A DNA stretch of 5,006 nt from a bacterium (lineage in GTDB: Bacteria > Auribacterota > JABMQX01), in contig JABMQX010000222.1 of the NCBI GenBank assembly GCA_013203085.1, forward strand, positions 1 to 5,006, in the 5' to 3' direction. The position numbers and the translations under genes were made by a program. Below, piece after piece: positions 1 through 5,006 of the stretch. Below the pieces are notes generated by a model. That model ran no database searches and was not told where the DNA came from. It saw only the letters and a list, made by a program, of their open reading frames with translations. Each line of letters opens with the position of its first letter. The stretch's first letter is position 1.

Positions 1-384
1 CTGATAGGAGATGAGCAGGACTTTGCCGACTTCATCTCGCTTGGCGATGAGCCTCTTCGCCCTGTCCACGCCGCAGACCATCGGCTTCTCCAGAAGGACA
101 TGCAATCCGTGGTCGAGAGCAGCCATCGCCTGCTCGAAATGGAAGGAATGAGGACTCATAATCGCCGCCGCATCGAGGCGTTCTGCATCCAGCATCTCTT
201 TGCAGTCCGTGTAAACCGGGCAGTTCGATGTCTGAGGAAAGCTTTCCTTGAATTTCGTGATGCTCTCCTCGCTGGTGTCGTTGAGCGCTACTATCTCCAC
301 CTCACCCGTCGCCAGCAACTGCTTTGCGTGGAGGTGAGAAATCGAACCGCATCCGATGAAGCCCATTTTGACTTTGTCGGTCAT
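1..384 (-). CDS. Gfo/Idh/MocA family oxidoreductase, N-terminal part (cut by left edge)
   Basis: The frame is open from an ATG at 384 to the left edge, giving 128 residues of a protein that usually runs to about 330-400. The start MTDKVKMGFIGCGSISHLHA is the first beta strand and dinucleotide-binding loop of a Rossmann fold, in the GxGxxS form (G11, G13, S16). Asp36 after the second strand (IVALND) fits NAD rather than NADP preference, by family analogy. MSPHSFH (about 76-82) and EKP (99-101) are the usual Gfo/Idh/MocA landmarks; the EKP lysine normally takes part in cofactor binding and catalysis. The C-terminal substrate domain lies outside the window, so the substrate (sugar, inositol or similar) cannot be named. 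There is no signal peptide, so it should be cytoplasmic. AAGGA sits about 6 nt before the ATG, and a good promoter lies upstream. Family assignment is secure; the specific function is unknown. Confidence 0.9.
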   Translation of the reverse strand, partial: MTDKVKMGFIGCGSISHLHAKQLLATGEVEIVALNDTSEESITKFKESFPQTSNCPVYTDCKEMLDAERLDAAAIMSPHSFHFEQAMAALDHGLHVLLEKPMVCGVDRAKRLIAKRDEVGKVLLISYQ

Positions 385-439
385 GTCTTTCCTTTCTCTG
401 CTTGGTCGAGCATTCCTTGAGATCGTTGAAGCCGACTGA

Positions 440-467
440 ATCATACTCGCTCCCGCTGCGGTTTCAA
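440..467 (-). promoter_or_regulatory. Sigma-70-type promoter for the left-edge oxidoreductase gene
   Basis: On the minus strand the -35 box TTGAAA (462-467) matches the consensus at 5 of 6 positions. The -10 box TATGAT (440-445) also matches 5 of 6, with a 16-bp spacer. Transcription would start near 433 and leave a leader of roughly 50 nt before the ATG at 384. It is the best promoter match I found in the window and it points the right way. No clear operator was seen around it. The rest of the 385-663 gap shows no other confident signal. Confidence 0.6.
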
Positions 468-663
468 GAGAAAAGCCCTGTCGCTCGGAAGCAGTTGTGA
501 TATTCCCGGCCGGAGGATGGTCCTCAGCCACACACCACGGCAAAGCGCTCCGGCGGGATTTTGGGGAAAGAGGGGTCTCGGGGCGTGAGGAGAGAATTGG
601 TCTTGCAATGGTGGCGGCAATGGTGGGAGAATCGCAGCAAACTCATGAGGAAAAAGCGGCGAA

Positions 664-960
664 ATGAGAAAGCCTTCGGTGCCAGGGACAATCGAGGAGA
701 CTTTTAACGCCTTCACCACATACATGCACTTCGTCAAGGATGGCGATTTCAACAGCATGTACGCGGACCTGAGGATGGCGCTGCTCGATACCCAGATTGA
801 CCCCATGGAGTTTCGGGGAAGAATCCTCGAATACATCGAGAAAATCGTCCGGGAAGCTCCCGGATCAGTTGCCGATTATGGCATCTTCTTCAATCGGTAT
901 CGCAGAAGGCTTCAACGCACGGCGGACGTTCTGCGGGAGGAGTTTGGGACGGAGGCATGA
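664..960 (+). CDS. Hypothetical 98-residue helical protein
   Basis: I do not recognise this family. The frame encodes a small soluble protein, probably mostly alpha-helical, with no cysteine, no signal peptide and no membrane segment. An aromatic-rich N-terminal half (FNAFTTYMHFVKDGDFNSMY) is followed by amphipathic stretches around residues 35-65 and an Arg-rich final helix (NRYRRRLQRTADVLREEFG). The start is well bounded: an in-frame TGA at 646-648 leaves the ATG at 664 as the only nearby ATG. The ribosome site is poor, with GAGGA about 12 nt upstream. Codon use (mainly G or C in third positions) resembles the neighbouring genes, which favours a real gene over the 131-codon frame antisense to it. 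It is 110 bp upstream of the RAM-domain gene on the same strand, so they may share a transcript. No function is proposed. Confidence 0.65.
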   Translation: MRKPSVPGTIEETFNAFTTYMHFVKDGDFNSMYADLRMALLDTQIDPMEFRGRILEYIEKIVREAPGSVADYGIFFNRYRRRLQRTADVLREEFGTEA

Positions 961-1070
961 TCTGACGAGGAAACCCATTGAGGCCCGAGGGCAAGCTTCC
1001 GACTCAGGAACGATGACTGCTTGTGCGTAACCTCTGGATAGAAAAACCGACCAGAAGGGAGGGATAGGAA

Positions 1071-1358
1071 ATGGTCACTGCGATTATTCTAATCAACACC
1101 GCGAGAGATATGATAAACGAGACTGCGGAAAAGCTCGTGGAGTTGGACGGCGTCTCGGAAGTCTATTCTGTCGCCGGGGCATACGACCTCGTTGCTATCA
1201 TCAGAGTCCGCGAAAACGACCATCTTGCGGAGCTGGTGACCGACGAGATGCTCAAGATCGAGGGGATCGAGGAGACGATGACCCTCATCGCTTTCAAAGC
1301 CTACTCGCGGCACGACCTCGAGCGAATGTTCAGCATCGGGCTCGAAGAAGAAACCTAA
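1071..1358 (+). CDS. Stand-alone Lrp/AsnC ligand-binding (RAM) domain protein
   Basis: The 95 residues are essentially one Lrp/AsnC C-terminal effector-binding domain (RAM fold, beta-alpha-beta-beta-alpha-beta). Strand 1 is VTAIILINT, helix 1 INETAEKLVEL, then GVSEVYSVAGAYDLVAIIRV across strands 2 and 3, helix 2 HLAELVTDEMLKI, then MTLIAFKAYS as strand 4. The GxYDLVAII signature is typical of the family. The N-terminal helix-turn-helix of full-length Lrp proteins (about 150 residues) is absent, and no helix-turn-helix is visible just upstream, so it should not bind DNA alone. Relatives form dimers or higher oligomers that bind amino acids or similar ligands between subunits, and may modulate full-length Lrp proteins. 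That role here is inference. The start is supported by GGGAGG and AGGA upstream of the ATG. The 98-residue gene precedes it; a Tat-signal oxidoreductase gene converges from downstream. Confidence 0.9.
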   Translation: MVTAIILINTARDMINETAEKLVELDGVSEVYSVAGAYDLVAIIRVRENDHLAELVTDEMLKIEGIEETMTLIAFKAYSRHDLERMFSIGLEEET

Positions 1359-1490
1359 GCCGGCTCCGGGTAAAGCAAAGAAGGAGAGGCTGGTTACCGG
1401 ACGCCGCGATATCGTGTTCCTCCTTGCGCCATCTCGGGTGAGAGAAGCTCTCTTCGCGGAATCCTTTTGCGTTCCCGGCGCGAGTGCGTT

Positions 1491-1536
1491 GTCCCGCCGT
1501 TCGCGTCGGCGACCTCGGGACCAGGGTCAAGACCCC
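1491..1536. terminator. Weak hairpins in the convergent intergenic gap
   Basis: The 182 bp between the RAM gene and the convergent oxidoreductase gene hold two small inverted repeats. GTCCCG (1491-1496) pairs with CGGGAC (1516-1521), enclosing a further 3-bp stem. GGGTC-AA-GACCC lies at 1524-1535 and is followed on the plus strand by a C/T-rich stretch. Neither has a proper run of T, so this is at best a weak bidirectional terminator. Position is the main argument. Confidence 0.25.
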
Positions 1537-1540
1537 TTTC

Positions 1541-2749
1541 TCACACAGCGTCTTTTTTCACATCATCGAAGGTCACCTTTCGGCCCGTCCTGTAGGAGAT
1601 GTTCGCCATGTGGCAGGCGGTGATGACCTGGTGGCCGTACTCGATGGTGGAATTGGGTTGTTTCCGGCTGCGGACACAGTCGAGCCAGTTCTTCATGTGG
1701 TCGCCGCCCCGGTGTCCCCAGGACTTGACGGGCTTATTGCGGTCACCGAATTCGGGATAGATGTTGAATCCGCCTTTCGTGGTCAAGGTGGAGTCCGTGC
1801 CGTACCACGCGCCTCGGTCACTGTCGTGTCCGTTGAGCATTCCCGTCATGAACACCACCGAGAACTCGCCGTAGTCGAGCACCGCGTGCACGCAATCCGG
1901 CGTCTCCCAGTGCGGAAGCTGATAGACAGCCCCGTTCGCTGAAACCGATTTCGGCCATTTCACTCCCATGATCCAATGCACCAGGCCGAGTTGGTGTGCC
2001 CCCAGGTCCGTCAAAAGTCCGCCGGCGTAATCCCAGAACCATCGCCACGCGAAGTAACGGTGCGCATCAAATGGAACCTTCGGGGCCTTGCCGAGAAACT
2101 GATCCCAATCAATTCCTTCGGGCTTGAAATTCGGTGGCGGCGCGAAGGGATCGCCCTTCGACCAGTTCCGGCAATCGCAGACCCGTATCCACCGCATCTT
2201 TCCAAACGTCCCGGCTTCGACCTCCTCTTTGACTCTCGCCCAGTGCGGATCGGAGCGATACTGATTCCCCACCTGGACGATCCGCCCCGTCCTCTTCACC
2301 GCAGCGGCCATTTCTCTCCCTTCGGCGATGGTGTGCGAGAGCGGTTTCTCCTGATAGACATCCTTCCCTGCTTCGACGGCGTCTATAAACTGATCGCGAT
2401 GCCAGTGATCGGGTGTCGCGATGACAACGGCGTTGATGTCGCTGCGCTCGAGAAGCCGCCTGTAGTCGGAATACCCCTCAGCCTTGCCTCGGGTCAACCT
2501 TTTGGCTTGTTCCAAACGGAAGGAGGCGATGTCGGATACTGCCGCGACCGTCTCCTTGAGGTTCAGCAGGTGGCGAATGTGGGATTGTCCTCGCCCGCCG
2601 GTTCCTATTACGCCAACGACGATCTGGTCGTTCGCCCCCAGAACCGATCTGACAATCGGCACTCCGACGGAGGCAAGCGTCACCGCAGCGGCTCCTTTCG
2701 CCGACTTCTTGATAAAACTCCGCCTTGTGATTTGTTCGCCTTTCATCAT
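1541..2749 (-). CDS. Tat-exported Gfo/Idh/MocA family protein (oxidoreductase or GH109-like)
   Basis: A complete 402-residue protein. The N-terminus has a twin-arginine signal: TRRSFIKK (8-15), then the hydrophobic stretch AAAVTLASVGVPIV, with probable cleavage after VLGA near residue 39, so it should act outside the cytoplasmic membrane. The mature part opens with a Rossmann strand and GTGGRG loop (49-54), then ATPDHWH (111-117), the EKP motif (134-136) and DLGAH (248-252), where the family usually has its catalytic Asp/His pair. The C-terminal alpha/beta domain looks complete. Such exported proteins carry a tightly held NAD(P) and are common in Planctomycetes, Verrucomicrobia, Bacteroidetes and Acidobacteria. 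Some relatives (GH109) are NAD-dependent glycosidases, so hydrolase versus dehydrogenase is open. Two tandem ATGs (2749, 2746) follow AGGAGGAGG; spacing is about 5 nt to the first and 8 to the second, so either could be used. No convincing promoter was seen in the 248-bp gap upstream. Confidence 0.92.
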   Translation of the reverse strand: MMKGEQITRRSFIKKSAKGAAAVTLASVGVPIVRSVLGANDQIVVGVIGTGGRGQSHIRHLLNLKETVAAVSDIASFRLEQAKRLTRGKAEGYSDYRRLLERSDINAVVIATPDHWHRDQFIDAVEAGKDVYQEKPLSHTIAEGREMAAAVKRTGRIVQVGNQYRSDPHWARVKEEVEAGTFGKMRWIRVCDCRNWSKGDPFAPPPNFKPEGIDWDQFLGKAPKVPFDAHRYFAWRWFWDYAGGLLTDLGAHQLGLVHWIMGVKWPKSVSANGAVYQLPHWETPDCVHAVLDYGEFSVVFMTGMLNGHDSDRGAWYGTDSTLTTKGGFNIYPEFGDRNKPVKSWGHRGGDHMKNWLDCVRSRKQPNSTIEYGHQVITACHMANISYRTGRKVTFDDVKKDAV

Positions 2750-2839
2750 TCGTTCCTCCTCCTATGATGTTTGTCCACTCCAAATGCAATTCTTGTCTCA
2801 TATAACTTGTTCAGCCAAAACGAAGTTGGGGAAATTCTT

Positions 2840-2854
2840 GAAAACTCAGTTTTC
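2840..2854. repeat. Small palindrome, GAAAACT/AGTTTTC
   Basis: The 15-bp sequence GAAAACTCAGTTTTC is a perfect inverted repeat around a single central base. It lies about 90 bp upstream of the Tat-signal oxidoreductase start and outside any believable gene. It could be a short operator-like site, but its A+T-rich composition makes chance a fair explanation. Confidence 0.3.
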
Positions 2855-2902
2855 CTTGTTGGCGAGAGAGACTTCTTCTGCTTGGCGCCCGAAGACGCGT
2901 AT

Positions 2903-2968
2903 CCTCTGTCTTCGTGTCTTCGTGTTAGAAAGAGACAAGTCCCAAACACAAAGACACAAAGAGAGAAA
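2903..2968 (-). repeat. Inverted repeat of tandem 8-9 bp units (extragenic repeat / stem-loop)
   Basis: Plus-strand arm CTTCGTGTCTTCGTGTT (2910-2926) faces AACACAAAGACACAAAG (2945-2961) across an 18-nt loop. Each arm is itself a tandem repeat (CTTCGTGT twice; ACAAAGAC-like twice). Fifteen of 17 positions are Watson-Crick pairs. The other two are A/C mismatches in plus-strand RNA but G-U pairs in minus-strand RNA. One more A-T pair (2909/2962), three pairs (2905-2907 with 2964-2966) and two further minus-strand G-U pairs (2903-2904 with 2967-2968) extend the stem past one mismatch. The structure begins about 30 nt after the proS stop on the transcribed strand, so it would form in proS 3' RNA. 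There is no T run after it, so a classical intrinsic terminator is unlikely. From memory, dispersed repeats of this CACGAAGACACGAAG flavour are common in environmental bacterial genomes. The apparent short proteins across it are artefacts. Confidence 0.6.
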
Positions 2969-2997
2969 GAGCCAATCCAATCTTTCACACTGATGGG

Positions 2998-4428
2998 TCA
3001 ATAAGCTCTGGCGAAGATGACCCTGTGGTTGGATTCCTTCCCGCAGGACAAGCACCGCCCTTTTTCCTCATCAGCATCGAACGGCACGTATCGAATCGTT
3101 GCCCTGGTCTGTTCCTTTATGGCAGCTTCGCACTCGGGGCTTCCACACCAATGCGAGCGGGCGAAAATCCCGGGGGACTCCATTTTCTCAGAGAACTCCC
3201 CGAGATCGTCAAGGTCAACGGTGTTTGCGTCTCTGAACTTGAGACACCGCTCAAAAAGATTCTTTTGTATTTGATCCAAAGTCTCGATCACTCTTTCCCT
3301 GAAACGATTTTGCGGGACGACTTCCTTCCTGCCCTCGTCTCTCCGTACGAGAACGACCTGTTCGTTCTGGACATCTCGCGGCCCGATCTCAACCCTTAAG
3401 GGAACACCCCGGAGCTCCCACTCGTTGAACTTCCAGCCGGGGGTGTACTGGTCTCTGTCGTCAATCTTGACGGCAGCCGCCTCCCCGATCAATTCCTTGC
3501 ACTCTTCGGCAACCTTGAGGACTTTCTCGCGCGAGGGGACATCTCTGTAAATCGGAACGATGACGACGGCTACGGGGGCAATTCGCGGCGGCAGAACGAG
3601 TCCCCTGTCATCTCCGTGGGCCATGACAATTGCCCCGATAAGGCGCGTGCTGACACCCCAGCTCGTCTGCCAGACGTATTCGAGCTTCCCTTCCTTGTTT
3701 TGGAAGTTCACGTTGAACGCTTTCGCGAAATTCTGCCCGAGGTTATGGGAGGTTCCCAACTGGAGAGCTTTTCTATCCTGCATCATAGCTTCAATCGTGT
3801 AGGTTCTGAGGGCCCCGGCGAACTTCTCGGCATCGCTTTTCACTCCCGTGTAAACCGGAATAGCCAGGACGTTCTCCGCGAATTCCTTGTAAATGCCGAG
3901 TATTTTGAGTGTTTCTTCTTCCGCCTCCTCCGCCGTCGCGTGCGCCGTATGGCCTTCCTGCCAGAGAAACTCCGTGGTCCTCAGGAACAACCGCGTCCTC
4001 ATCTCCCAGCGAACGACGTTCCCCCATTGATTGATCAGGACCGGCAGATCTCGCCAGGAGCGAATCCATTTCGAGTACATTGCATACATGATTGTCTCAG
4101 AAGTCGGGCGGACATAGAGGTTCTCTTCCAGCTTCTTTCCTCCGCCGTGGGTGACGACGGCGCATTCCGGAGCGAACCCCTCGACATGATCCGCCTCCTT
4201 CGACAGAAAACTCTCCGGAATGAACAGCGGAAAGTACGCGTTCTCGTGTCCGGAATCCTTTATCCGCTTATCGAGCAGACGCTGAATATTCTCCCACATC
4301 GCATATCCGTAAGGACGAATGACCATGCAGCCCTTCACCGGCGAGTAGTCGGCAAGCTCCGCCCTCATGACAATATCGTTATACCACTGCGAGAAATCTT
4401 CCGAGCGAGTCGTTATCCCTTTTTCCAT
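2998..4428 (-). CDS. proS: Prolyl-tRNA synthetase, archaeal/eukaryotic type
   Basis: A complete 476-residue class II aminoacyl-tRNA synthetase that activates proline with ATP and charges tRNA-Pro in the cytoplasm. RPTSE (107-111) is the proline-pocket loop. Motif 2 spans about 138-163 (VVRWE, then LRTTEFLWQEGHTAH). GTSHNLGQNFAKAF (225-238) and motif 3, GVSTRLIGAIVMAHGDDRG (258-276), complete the active site. The anticodon-binding domain follows from about 285. The zinc-binding C-terminal domain has Cys428, Cys433, Cys459 and Cys462 (CxxxxC and CxxC) and ends in ARAY. This layout, with no editing insertion between motifs 2 and 3 and a C-terminal extension, defines the archaeal/eukaryotic type, which many bacteria also use. 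No key residue seems missing. The ATG at 4428 follows AGAGGAGG by about 5 nt. The gene lies 135 bp after an unrelated minus-strand gene and 248 bp before a Tat-signal oxidoreductase gene. Confidence 0.97.
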   Translation of the reverse strand: MEKGITTRSEDFSQWYNDIVMRAELADYSPVKGCMVIRPYGYAMWENIQRLLDKRIKDSGHENAYFPLFIPESFLSKEADHVEGFAPECAVVTHGGGKKLEENLYVRPTSETIMYAMYSKWIRSWRDLPVLINQWGNVVRWEMRTRLFLRTTEFLWQEGHTAHATAEEAEEETLKILGIYKEFAENVLAIPVYTGVKSDAEKFAGALRTYTIEAMMQDRKALQLGTSHNLGQNFAKAFNVNFQNKEGKLEYVWQTSWGVSTRLIGAIVMAHGDDRGLVLPPRIAPVAVVIVPIYRDVPSREKVLKVAEECKELIGEAAAVKIDDRDQYTPGWKFNEWELRGVPLRVEIGPRDVQNEQVVLVRRDEGRKEVVPQNRFRERVIETLDQIQKNLFERCLKFRDANTVDLDDLGEFSEKMESPGIFARSHWCGSPECEAAIKEQTRATIRYVPFDADEEKGRCLSCGKESNHRVIFARAY

Positions 4429-4511
4429 TCTGCCTCCTCTTTTACGGCGCCCCTTGTGTCCAACGGGGATGCCCCCGCGACCCGCAGGGGCTGATGGAAA
4501 CGTTTGGTCAT
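4413..4511 (-). other. Short reading frame in the proS leader, overlapping the proS start
   Basis: An ATG at 4511 opens a 32-codon frame (MTKRFHQPLRVAGASPLDTR, continuing to WKKG) that ends with TAA 16 nt inside proS, in a different frame. The proS ribosome-binding site lies inside it, so translation of this frame could couple to proS initiation. Its own ribosome site is weak (AGGGG about 8 nt upstream). It has only two proline codons, not in a run, so it does not look like a proline attenuator peptide. It may equally be chance; the coding claim is tentative. Confidence 0.2.
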
Positions 4512-4528
4512 AGGCTTGCCCCTGGGGG
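4481..4528 (-). repeat. G+C-rich inverted repeat in the proS leader
   Basis: CAGGGGC (4485-4491) pairs perfectly with GCCCCTG (4518-4524). Beyond one mismatch, CCC (4481-4483) pairs with GGG (4526-4528), making ten pairs around a 26-nt loop. It lies about 55-100 nt upstream of the proS start and just after the end of the preceding minus-strand gene. It could be a leader stem-loop or the stem of a terminator for the upstream gene, but no T run follows it. The surrounding 4440-4540 stretch is rich in GGGG and CCCC runs, so several alternative pairings exist. Confidence 0.35.
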
Positions 4529-4563
4529 CGGTTCCCAGCCCTGCGCTGTCATGAGTCGTCGCT

Positions 4564-5006
4564 TCATGCGCGCCAAGATTCCTCGCGCATGCGCTGGAAC
4601 TCGTCATCCAACAAGGGGATCTTCTTGAAGACCACTTGCTCCAACAGCAGGATTAAGTCCGCGCAGATGACCTGCCACTGTGAGGTCCCGAAGTGATGAT
4701 TGAAGTCTGTGGCTATAACTACGAAATCTCCTTTTATGTCTTCAATTTTCTGATTAACCCGCGTAGGGAAGCAGAGCTTGACCCGTTGAGCGCAATCAGC
4801 AAATTCATCGATTTTCGCCCAAGCGGCGCCGTGCTCCTTCGCCTTAGCCGCATCCTTACGCAAGGTGAGCAGCCGGGCCGTCGCCTTGTGAGCTTCACCT
4901 ATGCTACTCCTGACCTCAGAGATAGCTGAATCTCTCTCGTCCCGTCGGCGCCTCCGACCCGAAAGGCGGTGGTGCAGTACTGCTTTGGCGAGTAGTCCAA
5001 ATGCGC
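4564..5006 (-). CDS. Unrecognised helical protein, C-terminal part (cut by right edge)
   Basis: The frame is open from the right edge to a TGA at 4564-4566, giving 146 visible residues; the true start lies outside the window. I do not recognise the family. The first visible residues (AFGLLAKAVLHHRLSGRRRR) read like the end of a hydrophobic segment followed by a strongly basic stretch, the pattern seen just inside an N-terminal membrane anchor. Next comes a long charged helix (DERDSAISEVRSSIGEAHKA, then LRKDAAKAKEHG), then a mixed domain with FVVIATDF, a hydrophobic helix (VICADLILLLEQVVF) and an acidic tail ending in ESWRA. An anchored cytoplasmic helical protein is therefore likely, as inference. 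A TTG at 4863 is an internal start candidate, but the frame continues well beyond it with protein-like sequence, so I treat the gene as partial. It ends 135 bp before proS on the same strand; no functional link is evident. Confidence 0.6.
   Translation of the reverse strand, partial: AFGLLAKAVLHHRLSGRRRRRDERDSAISEVRSSIGEAHKATARLLTLRKDAAKAKEHGAAWAKIDEFADCAQRVKLCFPTRVNQKIEDIKGDFVVIATDFNHHFGTSQWQVICADLILLLEQVVFKKIPLLDDEFQRMREESWRA

Noticed and set aside
603..632. Possible promoter for the 98-residue gene (TTGCAA, 18 bp, GAGAAT)
   Set aside because: Each box matches the consensus at only four of six positions, and the surrounding GGTGG-rich sequence gives many such partial matches. It is the best plus-strand candidate there, but too weak to annotate.
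441..836. 131-codon minus-strand frame overlapping the 98-residue gene
   Set aside because: Its translation is proline- and leucine-rich without recognisable structure, and it would run through the promoter of the left-edge gene. The plus-strand frame has more protein-like composition and a bounded start.
1331..1413. Lys/Pro-rich continuation (SGSKKKPKPAPGKAKKE) in the +1 frame past the RAM gene end, suggesting a frameshifted tail
   Set aside because: Stand-alone RAM proteins normally end close to the FSIGLEE seen here, so the gene is complete. The upstream part of the other frame is not coding.
1976..2767. 263-codon plus-strand frame opposite the Tat-signal oxidoreductase gene
   Set aside because: It mirrors a well-supported gene and shows no domain of its own; treated as a shadow.
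2797..2820. Possible promoter for the Tat-signal oxidoreductase gene around the minus-strand TTATATGAG
   Set aside because: The -10-like sequence is fair, but no acceptable -35 box lies 15-19 bp upstream.
2910..2961. Possible minimal CRISPR or direct-repeat array
   Set aside because: Each arm has only two short units, without spacers of constant length, and no cas genes are present. An inverted repeat made of tandem units explains it better.
2484..3055. Several overlapping short frames on both strands across the proS/oxidoreductase gap
   Set aside because: Their translations (SLCVFVFGT and similar) are what the tandem repeat unit yields in any frame; they are repeat artefacts.
3616..4494. 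292-codon plus-strand frame opposite proS
   Set aside because: It is wholly antisense to a complete, motif-rich proS gene and resembles no known protein. Long antisense frames arise easily from the codon bias of moderately high G+C genes.

Overview
This window looks like ordinary chromosome from an uncultured or little-studied bacterium of moderate G+C. It holds two complete small plus-strand genes, two complete minus-strand genes, and one minus-strand gene cut at each edge. The lineage cannot be fixed from the sequence. A Tat-exported Gfo/Idh/MocA-type protein, a second cytoplasmic member of that superfamily and an archaeal/eukaryotic-type prolyl-tRNA synthetase together suggest a Planctomycetes/Verrucomicrobia/FCB-like group or a related candidate phylum. 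That placement is inference only. No phage, transposon, CRISPR, rRNA or tRNA signal was seen.

Layout. The left edge (1-384, minus) carries the N-terminal 128 residues of a cytoplasmic NAD(P)-dependent sugar-type dehydrogenase. It has a good sigma-70-type promoter (TTGAAA, 16 bp, TATGAT) about 55 bp upstream. A 279-bp gap separates it from a divergent plus-strand pair: an unrecognised 98-residue helical protein (664-960), then 110 bp later a stand-alone Lrp/AsnC effector-binding (RAM) domain protein (1071-1358). A 182-bp gap with only weak hairpins follows. Beyond it, converging from the other strand, is a 402-residue Tat-signal Gfo/Idh/MocA protein (1541-2749).

The 248 bp between that gene and proS (2998-4428) hold an inverted repeat built from an 8-9 bp tandem unit. 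It pairs far better in minus-strand RNA than in plus-strand RNA. proS encodes a complete 476-residue class II synthetase of the archaeal/eukaryotic type with all four C-terminal zinc-ligand cysteines. Its 135-bp leader is G+C rich, contains an inverted repeat, and holds a 32-codon reading frame that overlaps the proS start. The right edge (4564-5006, minus) is the C-terminal part of an unrecognised, probably membrane-anchored helical protein.

How the genes relate. The three rightmost minus-strand genes could be co-transcribed, but the 135- and 248-bp gaps and the lack of functional linkage make a tight operon unlikely. The two oxidoreductase-fold proteins suggest carbohydrate or polyol metabolism, one in the cytoplasm and one outside the membrane. 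The RAM protein may sense an amino acid or other small ligand. I found no convincing new multi-gene system. The items most worth checking are the repeat downstream of proS, the proS leader reading frame and the three uncharacterised proteins.
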